Positions 1-7,954 of a stretch of 21,617 nt of DNA are shown here, piece after piece. The first letter of the stretch is position 1, and each line of letters begins with the position of its first letter. Origin of the DNA: Chrysochromulina parva (lineage: Eukaryota > Haptophyta > Prymnesiales > Chrysochromulinaceae); the NCBI GenBank assembly GCA_002887195.1, contig PJAB01000726.1, forward strand, positions 1 through 21,617, in the 5' to 3' direction. A program made the translations under genes and the position numbers. The notes under the pieces are model-generated. The model was not told where the DNA came from. It made no database searches and saw nothing but the letters and a program-made list of their open reading frames with translations.

Positions 1-192
1 CAAGTACTGAGTACTCGCTCGCTCGGGCTACTCAATTTCGCTAGTGAGGTCGGTCTCTCCCAGCACACAGTGTGATCTCTGGTGCTCGCTGCCCCATACT
101 ACCGGGCGGGATTGTGACAGTAAGTTTGCGTCATCCGAGCGCGCCTACGTTCGCGGGGTACAAGATCACCCCCCGCGTGCCCCGAGCGCGAC

Positions 193-438
193 GTGTGCAG
201 CATCTCGATGCCCGAGCTCATCGAGCAGAAATTCAAGCAGACCTGCCCCAAGCTCGTCTCGGCCAGCGGCCAGCGCACGCAAGGAGTTCAAGGCCAAGCA
301 CGTCATTGGCACGTCAAGGGCATCAAGCTCAAGAAGCTCGCGGACTCGCTCGAGATGGCGCCGCTTTCGCCCACGGGCACGCACGAAGGAGACGCAGTCG
401 CTCGGTTACACGGTTACGACGATCTTGCACCTTCCTAA
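193..438 (+). pseudogene. Unidentified coding remnant or 3' exon of an upstream gene
   Basis: An open frame reads through a charged, protein-like stretch (MPELIEQKFKQTCPKLVSA, then KGIKLKKLADSLEMAPLSPT) to a TAA at 436-438. A neighbouring frame also gives protein-like sequence around 288-315 (EFKAKHVIGTS), which suggests a frameshift or unresolved splice. An AATAAA follows 65 bases after the stop, which fits the 3' end of a gene entering from the left. I do not recognise the family and assign no function. It could also be non-coding sequence that is open by chance because of high GC. Confidence 0.25.
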
Positions 439-502
439 GAAATCCCCCTTCCCCCTCTACCCCTCTTGCATGCTGTAGACCCTCAAAGGCACGACTCCCC
501 CC

Positions 503-508
503 AATAAA
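503..508 (+). promoter_or_regulatory. AATAAA polyadenylation-type signal
   Basis: A canonical AATAAA hexamer lies between the TAA at 438 and the dioxygenase start at 616. It would serve the remnant upstream. Such hexamers are not universal in protists, so its use is inferred. Confidence 0.3.
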
Positions 509-615
509 AAGCATGGACATCGTACCCTAGGTCGACGAGGCGCCGGAACTGGCCGGAAATTAGCCGAGATTGACCGAGGTTGTCCGAGGGAGTCCGTGGC
601 TGTCCGTGCCGTCCG

Positions 616-1538
616 ATGGAAGCCTGCGGGAGCGCGGCCGCCCGCCAGCCCGCAATCTACATCAACCACGGGGGCGGCCCACTGCCGTTGCTCGGACAGC
701 AGCCTTCAGTTGCCAACTTTCTCTCCAGCTACGCTGCATCCCTTCCGGCAAAGCCTGCAGCCGTGCTCATCGTCACCGCTCATTGGGAAGCCCGAGTGAC
801 GACAGTGAGCAATGCTGATCGCCATCGCCTGCTCTTCGACTATCAAGGATTCCCGCCTGAGACGTATGCATACTCGTATCCTGCGCCAGGCAGCCCGGCG
901 GTGGCCGCAAGAGTCTGCGAGGTGCGCCCCCCCGGGCCACTGATGAGTGATGCCAGTCGCTTTCTGACAGCGCCCTGTCCGCGTCGTGTGCGCAGCTGCT
1001 CGAAAAAGCCGGGTTGCCGCACGCGGCTGATATGCAGCGCGGCTGGGACCACGGCGTCTTCGTGCCCATGATGCTCCTGTTTCCTGCAGCGGATGTTCCC
1101 GTCGTGCAGGTGTCGCTCACATCGGATCAAGATGCTGCCACGCAGCTCGCCATCGGCGCTGCGCTTCGGCCGTTACGTGATGAGGGCGTGCTCATTGTTG
1201 GCTCGGGAGTCTCCTTTCACAACTTTGCCTTCTTGTTTGCCCGCGGTAAGGCACGAGAAACGGGCATCCGTCACAGTCTCGCCTTTGACCAATGGTTGAG
1301 CTCCACGATGACCGACAGCGCCATCCCCGCTGCTAGTCGGCTCACGCAGCTGGCCCAGTGGACAGCTGCGCCATCTGCACGCGAGGCGCACCCAGCGGGT
1401 GCTGCGGAGCACCTGTTGCCTGCCCTCGTGGTTGCTGCAGCTGCGGAGGGTGTGGCTGGCACCAAGGTTGGGCTCACGGCAGAGGCCGGCGCGGAGATCG
1501 CTTCAGATTTCGCCATCAGCCAGTTCGAATTTCGGTAG
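616..1538 (+). CDS. DODA/LigB-type extradiol ring-cleavage dioxygenase, two exons
   Basis: Exons 616-921 and 996-1538 give a 282-residue protein of normal length for class III extradiol (LigB/YgiD/DODA) dioxygenases. This family uses a non-haem metal to open catechol-type rings. The expected histidines are all present: H18 in HGGGP, H56 in TAHWE, H177 in GSGVSFHN and H234 in the segment AREAHP shortly before EHLLP. The core motif RGWDHGVFVP spans about residues 117-126 and the C-terminus is ISQFEFR. Without splicing the frame breaks after AARVCE; removing 922-995 joins it to LLEKAGLPHAAD exactly as the family requires. ATG 616 is the first in-frame ATG. Upstream of it the frame runs through short CCGAG-like repeats that look non-coding. 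The true substrate cannot be read from sequence; DOPA or another catechol is possible. It converges on the coiled-coil gene to its right. Probably cytosolic, as no signal peptide is visible. Confidence 0.88.
922..995 (+). other. Intron of the dioxygenase gene (74 bp, phase 0)
   Basis: The donor is GTGCGC after codon E102 and the acceptor is GTGCGCAG. CACTGATGAGTGATG lies about 45 bases before the acceptor and a CTGAC lies closer, both branch-site-like. Splicing restores family-consistent sequence with no gap. An alternative acceptor at 970 would break the frame. Confidence 0.82.
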
Positions 1539-1756
1539 GCGTTGCCGCCCGCCGCCCGGTGATGCGTAGTTGTAAAGCGCGCGTGAGCGCGCTCTATGCG
1601 GAAATACGTATTCATGACGAGCACGAGACTATCAGTACAATTCGAGTGTAACTATGTAACTATAATGATACGCGATCCCCCCGCCGAGCACCCCGGGGGT
1701 GCCTCGCGTACAACTCCCTATCTCTGCTCTCTCTCTCTCTCTCGAGCTGTGTCGTA
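1539..1756. other. Convergent 3' intergenic region with hairpin and CT microsatellite
   Basis: This spacer separates the stops of the dioxygenase (+) and the coiled-coil gene (-). It contains a 7-bp perfect stem, AGCGCGC/GCGCGCT with loop GTGA, at 1576-1593, and a CT-rich microsatellite near 1724-1744. I see no gene in it. Confidence 0.6.
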
Positions 1757-2881
1757 TCACACGAGCCCAACCGAGAGCCGGCAGCTGTGCTTGCCGAATA
1801 CCTGAAGCCGGCAGCTCACGAGCTGCCCGTCGCTTACTCGGAGCGACGCAGCAGCGGCCGCCTGCTCCTCAGCCGCCACCTCAGCCGCCGCCTTGGCCAC
1901 CGCCTCCGCCGCCGCCGCCGCCGCCGCCTTGGCCGCCGCCGCCGCCTCGAGCGCGCGCACGGCCGCGCGCCGCTCCACCGCTGACTCGTACCCCGGCTGC
2001 ATGCGCACCTCCTTGAGACGCACCTGGAGCAATCTCGCCTCTTCACGAGCTCGATCGAGATTAGATTCCTCGTCCTTGAGGCGCCCCTCGAGCGCCTCGA
2101 TGCGCGCGCGCGCGGCGGCGGCCTTGGGCCTCGCGCTCTCGAGCCGCGCTTCGAGCCGCACTCTCTCCTCCTCCAGCGCCGCCGCCTCCTCCACCGCCGT
2201 GCACGTACGCTTCTCGTACTGGGCCAACGTGGCGGTGGTCTGGCTGAGGGTCGCATCGAGCTCGGACCACTGCGCCTCGCACGCGCGCAGCTGCTCGCGC
2301 TGCCCGGCCTCGCGCGCGGCGACCACCTGCGTGCGCGCCTCGAGCACCTCCGCCTGATAGCGCGCGTCCGTCAGCCGCGCCTCCGCCTCCGCCAGCCGAG
2401 CGCGCAACAGCTTCTCCTCGAGCTCCTTGGCGTGCGCCTCGGCCTCGCGGTGGCGCTTGGCGGCCTCGTGATGCGCGCCAAACTTGCGCAGCTGCTCGAC
2501 GGACTTCACATTCTCCTCCACGATCCGCGCGCGCTCGCTCGCCGCCGCCTCCGCCGACTTTTTCACGTCGCCGATCGCCGACTCCATCTTCTGATGCAGC
2601 TCGAGACGGCGCGCGGCGCATTCTTCGGAGAGCTTCTTCGTCTCCTCCTCGAGGTGCTTGTTGTCGACCGAGGCGCGCCGGCACGCCGCTTGCATCGCCT
2701 TGGCATGTGTCTCCACGCGCTCCCGCGCTTGCTGGTGCGCCTTCGCCTGCGCCTCGGCCTGCTCCATCTGCGCGTTCTGGCGCGCCGCCTCGCGATCGGC
2801 AGCGCCCGCGAGCTCGAGCGCGGCGTCGAGCGCCGCCCGCAGCTCCGCCTCAGTCGCCCCCGAGAGCGCCGCTGATGACAT
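1757..2881 (-). CDS. Taxilin-like coiled-coil protein
   Basis: The ORF encodes 374 residues from an ATG at 2881-2879. Almost all of it is predicted coiled coil, rich in A, E, R, K and Q. The order of features resembles taxilins, the syntaxin-binding coiled-coil family: an ACRR...NKHLEEE segment near residues 64-77, a KELEEKLLRARLAEAEARL segment, then QAEVLEARTQVVAAREAGQ and WSELDATLSQTTATLAQYEK, comparable to the family's FQSTLTKSN region. This match is by eye and generic coiled-coil similarity is possible. The C-terminal part has a long alanine-rich run encoded by a GCC/GGC microsatellite (about 1900-1950). The last 30 residues (SLRVSDG onward) look unlike the rest and may be read-through of an unspliced 3' intron. 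It is divergent from the EF-hand/coiled-coil gene, 231 bp away. Confidence 0.7.
   Translation of the reverse strand: MSSAALSGATEAELRAALDAALELAGAADREAARQNAQMEQAEAQAKAHQQARERVETHAKAMQAACRRASVDNKHLEEETKKLSEECAARRLELHQKMESAIGDVKKSAEAAASERARIVEENVKSVEQLRKFGAHHEAAKRHREAEAHAKELEEKLLRARLAEAEARLTDARYQAEVLEARTQVVAAREAGQREQLRACEAQWSELDATLSQTTATLAQYEKRTCTAVEEAAALEEERVRLEARLESARPKAAAARARIEALEGRLKDEESNLDRAREEARLLQVRLKEVRMQPGYESAVERRAAVRALEAAAAAKAAAAAAAEAVAKAAAEVAAEEQAAAAASLRVSDGQLVSCRLQVFGKHSCRLSVGLV
1890..1950. repeat. GCC trinucleotide repeat inside coding sequence
   Basis: CCGCCGCCG runs, briefly interrupted by TTGG, encode the poly-alanine stretch near the C-terminus of the minus-strand coiled-coil protein. 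Repeat length is probably variable between strains. Confidence 0.75.
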
Positions 2882-3112
2882 GGCTCCACGTGCTCAGAGG
2901 GTCGGCAAAAGTGGCGGCAGGCTATTGGCAGTGCCTCGTCGTCGATGATTGACGAGACCAACTTGTAGAGCAAAGAGGGAATGAAGACGCGTACATGTAT
3001 CGGGTTGTTACGAGTTTCCATTCGCGGTTGGCAGAAGTCCGCAAGGACTTGAACAGTTACACGAAGAGGGAGCCCTTGTTGTCTCTTCCAGCGTCTGTGT
3101 GCCGGCCGGCCA
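2882..3112. promoter_or_regulatory. Divergent intergenic region, candidate bidirectional promoter
   Basis: This 231-bp spacer separates the ATGs of two head-to-head genes, both encoding long coiled-coil proteins. It is less GC-rich than the flanking coding DNA. A GGCCGGCCAAT element directly precedes the plus-strand ATG. No TATA box is obvious. Shared regulation is inferred only from the arrangement. Confidence 0.45.
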
Positions 3113-4255
3113 ATGCAGCTCGCACCCGATGACCAGAGCGCGCAGGAGGAAATGGAGGAGCTGCAGGGAGTGTTCAGGCTCATCGACAGCCAGCGCAAGG
3201 GCGCCATCTCGGAGGCGGCGCTGGCGCAGGCGCTGCTGAGCACGATGATGGTGGATGAGATGCAGGCGCGTGCGATGGCGGCGGACGCGGTCAAGGAAGG
3301 GCGCGAGGTGGACCTTCATGCCTTTGGGAATGCCATGCGCGCCGCCGTCGACCGCGCCAAGGCAAACTCGCTCGCAAGCTTGGTTGGCACGAAGAAGGCG
3401 CCGCCGCGGCACACGACCGGCGCGGCGCTGATAGGCTGCCTCGAGGACCTGCGCAAGTTCTTTGCGCACACGCGGCAGGACTTCAAGCTGGCCACGGCCG
3501 CGAAGCAGCTCTACGACCAGCTGCAGCTGCGCGAGGAGATGCGCCGGATGCGCGACATCGCGCTGCGGCAGGAGTCGGAGCACCAGGGTGTGCAGGAGGC
3601 ACAGATGATGCAGGCGATGGAGTTCAACTCGGCGTGGTCGCAGAACATGACCGAGTTCGAGCGGCAAGCGCGCGAGATCGAGGAGGGCGCCATCCGGCGA
3701 CACCAGGAGGAGTTCGCCGCCTACCAGCAGAGGCTGCGCGAGGAGGAGCCGAAAGCGTACAAGTTTTCGCGCACGCTGCTCGACCTAAAGGCGTCCGTGT
3801 CGCAGCTGGCCAAGCAGGGACGGTACGACGAGGCGACGAAGGTGAAGGAGAAGGAGGAGCAGCTCGAGCGCTGGGAGCAGATGAAGCTCGACAATGAGCA
3901 CAAGCGCGCGGTGACCGCCAAGGAGCTCGCGATGCGCGTGCAGCAGCAGACGCAGCTTGAAGGCCTGCGTCGGCGCATTCAGCGAGGGCGCGAGGAGCAT
4001 AAGGAGCACTGGCTCATGGGCGCGCAGCGGCTCATGCAGAGCCACCGCAACATGCTCTCCGACCTCAAGAGCAAGCAGGCGCTCGAGAACCTTCGCGCCG
4101 ACGTCGCTGTGAAGCTCGACATGACGGCCGGGCGCGCGGAGGTGATCAAGAAGAAGATCCTGACACACTACGCGGATACGCTGCCCAAGGTGGATTGCGG
4201 ACTCATCAAGCACTCTGGCGGCGAGCAGAAGCGGCTCACGAACAAGTCGATGTGA
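3113..4255 (+). CDS. Coiled-coil protein with degenerate EF-hand, possibly axonemal/cytoskeletal
   Basis: The 380-residue protein starts at ATG 3113. Residues 10-80 resemble an EF-hand pair: helix, then the loop LIDSQRKGAISEAAL, with D at loop position 1 and G at 6 but Ala instead of Glu at 12, so calcium binding is doubtful. Residues about 110-350 form an almost continuous charged coiled coil. It contains a segment typical of conserved protist ciliary and cytoskeletal proteins: AMEFNSAWSQNMTEFERQA, LAKQGRYDEATKVKEKEEQL, RWEQMK and RRRIQRGREEHKEHW. I recognise the type but not a named family. There is no signal peptide or membrane segment. The stop at 4253-4255 is only 86 bp from the first ATG of filamin gene A on the same strand; I tested a possible splice joining them and it is out of frame. 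Confidence 0.82.
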   Translation: MQLAPDDQSAQEEMEELQGVFRLIDSQRKGAISEAALAQALLSTMMVDEMQARAMAADAVKEGREVDLHAFGNAMRAAVDRAKANSLASLVGTKKAPPRHTTGAALIGCLEDLRKFFAHTRQDFKLATAAKQLYDQLQLREEMRRMRDIALRQESEHQGVQEAQMMQAMEFNSAWSQNMTEFERQAREIEEGAIRRHQEEFAAYQQRLREEEPKAYKFSRTLLDLKASVSQLAKQGRYDEATKVKEKEEQLERWEQMKLDNEHKRAVTAKELAMRVQQQTQLEGLRRRIQRGREEHKEHWLMGAQRLMQSHRNMLSDLKSKQALENLRADVAVKLDMTAGRAEVIKKKILTHYADTLPKVDCGLIKHSGGEQKRLTNKSM

Positions 4256-4341
4256 ACAGAGGGTGAATCTAGACCTCCAGCAGTGTGAATCTAGCACCTC
4301 TGCCCACAACCACTTCTAGTGCCCCCCCCGCAGAGGGCCTC
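4256..4341 (+). other. Short intergenic spacer with 22-bp-spaced direct repeat
   Basis: The motif GTGAATCTAG followed by ACCTC after one or no base occurs twice (from about 4263 and 4285). A C-rich tract precedes the first ATG of filamin gene A. In-frame stops at 4264-4266 and 4270-4272 bound the open frame on its left. Confidence 0.5.
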
Positions 4342-7300
4342 ATGTGTGCGTGGTCGCGCATGTATGAGATTTCTTTAGCCAACGACGCGGCCTTAGTCGG
4401 CGCGAGGGCCGTCATTTTCGAAAGTGCCCAACACGGCGGCCAAAAAACGACATCCGAAAAGTTGGGGCCGAACCTTGTCGCAAGCGAAGAGTGGACTCCA
4501 CGCCCAAGGGTGCGGATGCCAAAGGAGAGGAGTTCGTCTCCGGTGCCTCCTCCTCCAGTGGTGGAGCCTGTAAAGGAGCCGTCTCCGAGGATAGAGCTCG
4601 CAGGGGGCACCATCGAGTTCGGGCCCGACGATCCTTCTTTTCCACTCAATTGCATCGCCAAGGGTCCTGCGCTTGAAAAGGCGATGACTCGCCAGTGGCA
4701 CACCTTCACCATTGAAGCCTACACCATTGACAGCAAACGCCAGACGGTGGGTGGCGAACTGTTCATCGTCTCGTTTCGTGGTGCGTCCTTCGTGTCACAC
4801 AGCGTCATCGACAACGGCGATGGCTCGTACACGATACGGTACCGCGCTGCCGTCTCGGGGTTGTACCAGCTCTCGATTAACCTAAACGGCCACAGCATCA
4901 AGGGCAGCCCATTCAACGTACAGGTGCTCAGCCGCGCGCCTGACCACACGAAGTGCAAGGTCAAGGGTCCGGGACTCTCCGCGTCGGTGGCTCGAGAGCC
5001 GACGTCCTTCGAGATCGAGTTCGTGGACTGCTTCGGCCAGGTGACGCACGCGGAGGACCTGGACGTATGGGTCGAGTGGTTCAGCGACCCCACTCCGCCC
5101 GTGAAGGTGAAGCCGATCGACGAGACCAAGGACCCAAAGCACAAGGGCAAGGGGCATGTTGAGGAGGCGCTGCTGGACGTGCCTGTGAAGGGCAAGAAAG
5201 GCGCAAGGCCGCCGGAGCATTCCACAGCGAAGCCAGCCGAGCCCGAGCCCGAGAAGAAGCCTGAGAAGGGCAAGGGTCGGGCTTCGTCGCCGCCCCCGCT
5301 CAACTCCGACCAGGCCACCGGCGCGCCACCGAAGGCCCTCCCTGTTGCAGAGGCGGCGCCCCCATCCGACGGCTCGCCGAAGAGGACGGATGGCGTGCCC
5401 AACACGGCGCCCAAGGGGAAGGTGGCGAGCATGTCGTGGTCGGCGCGCGGCGCCAGCCGGCCGCTCCGCTCCTATCGGCTCGACGCGAGCGAGCGGCAGA
5501 GCCACATGACGCTATGGGCGCGACGGCTGCAGACGGAGGGCGTCTCCCAAGCGAAGCCCCTGTCCGTTGCGCTCACCGCGCGCAACACGGCGCGCATCAC
5601 GGCGCGACAGTCGTCGCCGGGGCGTAAAGGGCAGCACGAAAGCCCGCAGGGCCCCTCGTACGCGCACGAGCTAGCTGCGGACGCCAAGGGCGTCGCGTTC
5701 GCGTTTGGCGGCGTCGACCCTGGCACCTTGCATGCGGGCGGGAAGGCGGTCAAGACTCACACGGTCCACTATTCAATAGGGAAGGCGGGCAACTATTTGC
5801 TACACATTGGCCTGCGCCAGCAAGGCCAGATCCTGTTCGGCTCCCCGTTTCATCTCTCGATCTCGGCTGGCCAAGCGCACCCGGCGTGGACCAAGGTGCA
5901 ACTCGATGGCCTCACGCTGCCGTTACGATCGGTCGTAGGGGAGGAGGCGAAGGGGGTCATCGTGGTCGCGAGCGACCGAATGGGCAACCGGTGCCTTGTG
6001 GGTGGCGCCCCTGTATGCGCTCTCGTGTGATCGAACCCACGCACCCGGCTTTTTCCTTGTGGACCTGATGATGACCTCTGATGATGACCTCTGATGATGA
6101 CCTCTGATGACCTCTGATGAGCTCAAATCGCCTTCCTCGATCAGGTGCGCGTCTCGTGTGACCGGACGGAACTGGATACCAAGTGCCTCGACAACGACGA
6201 CGGCACGTATAAGGTCTTGTGGTTCTCCAAGATGGGCGGAGCCTACAATCTGCGCGTCTCGATTGACGGCGTCGACATCGTCGGTTCGCCCACGCCGGTG
6301 CTCATGCTCGCTGCGAAGCCGGACGTGAGTCGATTCGCCGTATCCGGGGAAGGGCTCCAGAAGGCCGTCGCGGGCAAGCCGGCGCACGTCAAGGTGCGCT
6401 GTAAGGACGCCTTTGGCAACCTGTGCTCACTCTCCAACACCTCGATCAAGTGGGGCATGCAGCTGCTTCCGCTCGCCGAGAATGAGTACAATCAGGGCGC
6501 GGGCGGTGGGATCAAGTCCAAACGAGACAAGGGCAAGGGCGAGATCGCGGGAGATCCGAGCGCGGCAGCGCGCAACAGCCATGGCGCGGCCACCCTGGAC
6601 TCGCTCACGGATTCGATGGGCTTCGTCGGCCGTTGGGTTGACGAGGAGTATGAGATGCGATTCGAGGCCAAAAAGGCAGGCCGGTTCGCGCTGCACGTGT
6701 GGTGCGTGCCGCAAGGGTCGACCAACCGTGAGCTGCTTCCAGGCTCGCCGTTTGAGGTGATGGTCTCTGAGGGCGATGCGAACGCGACAGGCTCACTCAT
6801 TCAGAAGATGGAGCCGGAGCAGCTTCGCGACAAGTCCACCGCCTTCATTGGGGCGGGAACGGAGGTCATCTTCCGTCCGCAGCTGCGCGACCAATTTGGG
6901 AACAATGCGTCCGCATCGGACGATGCTCTGACAGCCACCGTCACCCGCCAGGGGCCCATGCAGCAACCGATGAAGCTGCCCGTCAAACGGCTCGCCGGGC
7001 TCGGAGCGTACGAAGTCGCCTACGCTCCAGAGCAGACGGGCAACTACGTGGCGCACATGTTGCTGCACGGCGTCGACATCAACGATTCTCCCGTGCACTT
7101 CACTGTCAAGCCGGGTGCGCCCGTCGGTGCCAAGTCGAAATTGATCCCACCGAAGGATCCCTTCGTCATCCAGTCGATGGCATCGATCATCCTGATGGCG
7201 TTTGATCGGTATGGCAACAAGCTGACCGAGAGTGCGAAGCTGACCGCGCCGATTAACGCGCGCGCTCAGGGCAACGCGGCGTCCGCGCCCTCGGTCATGG

Positions 7301-7653
7301 ATAACAACGACGGCACGTACACGATCACGTTCACACAGAACGCGGTCGGCGATTGCAAGGTGATGGCGCGCATGGAGAACGTCGACCTGACGCCGATCAC
7401 GGTGAGCTTCAAGGCCAAGCCCGTGGATGGGGGCGAAGTGCCGAACAAGGAAGTTCCGAGCAAGCAAGGCCAGCAGCGAAAGAACGCAGTGGAAGAGCTC
7501 GAGGCTCAGCCGCCTTCGTCGGCTCCGGTCGTGGCGGCGGCGGAGCCCGCGAAGCAGGAGCCCGCAGCGCCCACCGCGGCGGAGGCCAAAGAGGTCAAAA
7601 AGGGGGCTGACAAGAAGAAGGCTGACAAGGCCGACAAGAAGCCTCTGCAATGA
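4342..7653 (+). CDS. Filamin-repeat protein A (six Ig-like filamin repeats, one split), two exons
   Basis: Exons 4342-6012 and 6145-7653 encode about 1059 residues. Filamin/ABP280 Ig repeats act in actin-linked scaffolds; no calponin-homology actin-binding domain is visible here. Approximate order: R1 100-195 (NGDGSYTIRY, GSPFNVQV); R2 first half 200-250 (ending HAEDLDVWVEWF); a disordered K/P/E-rich insert 252-440 carrying a conserved motif at 361-399 (ERQSHMTLWARR); R2 second half 449-512 (FAFGGVDPGTLHAGG, FGSPFHLSI); R3 513-615, interrupted by the intron; R4 616-770 with a small insert; R5 771-880; R6 881-980 (DNNDGTYTITF); and a lysine/alanine-rich tail. ATG 4342 is the first in-frame ATG after a stop; 4360 and 4516 are alternatives, and none has a strong context. 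Gene B is a clear tandem paralog. Confidence 0.88.
6013..6144 (+). other. Intron of filamin gene A (132 bp, phase 0) with CTGATGATGAC repeats
   Basis: The donor is GTATGC after GGAP and the acceptor is GATCAG before VRVSCD. The intron length is a multiple of three, but an in-frame TGA at 6028-6030 shows it cannot be coding. Splicing aligns with the uninterrupted paralog B (GGAS then VVTRCDD) without a gap. Tandem CTGATGATGACCT units occupy about 6065-6120, so several branch-site-like CTGAT/CTGAC motifs are present. Confidence 0.85.
6065..6120 (+). repeat. Intronic CTGATGATGACCT tandem repeat
   Basis: There are about five partial units of 8-13 bp within the intron, ending about 25 bases before the acceptor. 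Each unit contains CTGATGA or TGACCT, matching branch-point-like sequence. Confidence 0.75.
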
Positions 7654-7705
7654 GGGATGCAATCAGCATGCAATGAGGGACGTCAGGCCGACAAGAAGCC
7701 TCTGC
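7628..7705 (+). repeat. 21-bp direct repeat across the stop codon of filamin gene A
   Basis: AGGCCGACAAGAAGCCTCTGC-type sequence occurs at 7628-7648 (coding, just before the stop) and again at 7685-7705. The offset is 57 bp, so the second copy is in the same frame. A shorter repeat, GCAATGAGGGA, occurs twice in between. Reading past TGA 7651-7653 continues in frame to TAG 7723-7725. This is consistent with a segmental duplication at the gene end. Confidence 0.7.
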
Positions 7706-7708
7706 CGA

Positions 7709-7954
7709 CCCCGAAGCCTGAATAGCCGTGATGCATGCCTTGAGGAACGCCGCCCAGTGGTGCGGCGCCCGATACGGCGCTTGACCGAAACCCCGAAGCC
7801 TGAATAGCCGTGATGCATGCCTTGAGGAACGCCGCCCGGTGGTGCGGCGCCCGATACGGCGCTTGACCGAAACCCCGAAGCCTGAATAGCCGTGATGCAT
7901 GCCTTGAGGAACGCCGCCCGGTGGTGCGGCGCCCGAGACGGCGTTTGGCCGAAA
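7709..7954. repeat. 82-bp tandem repeat, three copies, each with a hairpin
   Basis: Units are 7709-7790, 7791-7872 and 7873-7954, nearly identical; the third differs at a few positions near its end. Each contains a 6-bp perfect stem CGCCGC/GCGGCG with an 8-base loop, and a GATGCATGCC core. It lies just downstream of filamin gene A, probably in its 3' UTR. Because 82 is not a multiple of 3, each copy is read in a different frame, so the open frames on the minus strand here are not evidence of a protein. Confidence 0.9.

Noticed and set aside
2061..2684. Glycine/arginine-rich minus-strand frame overlapping the taxilin-like gene
   Set aside because: Frame-shifted shadow of the coiled-coil ORF with biased composition and no domain.
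3140..3210. Functional calcium-binding EF-hand
   Set aside because: The loop lacks the acidic residue at position 12, so only a degenerate EF-hand-like fold is supported.
4252..4333. Intron joining the EF-hand/coiled-coil gene to filamin A
   Set aside because: A GTGAAC donor and CCCCGCAG acceptor exist, but the join is out of frame and the donor lacks the +5 G shared by the other introns.
6793..7662. 289-residue open frame on the minus strand opposite filamin A
   Set aside because: It is a GC-driven shadow: Arg/Leu/His-rich composition, no motifs, and the opposite strand encodes clear filamin repeats.
7709..7954. CRISPR-like array
   Set aside because: Only three contiguous 82-bp units with no unique spacers, in a eukaryotic context.
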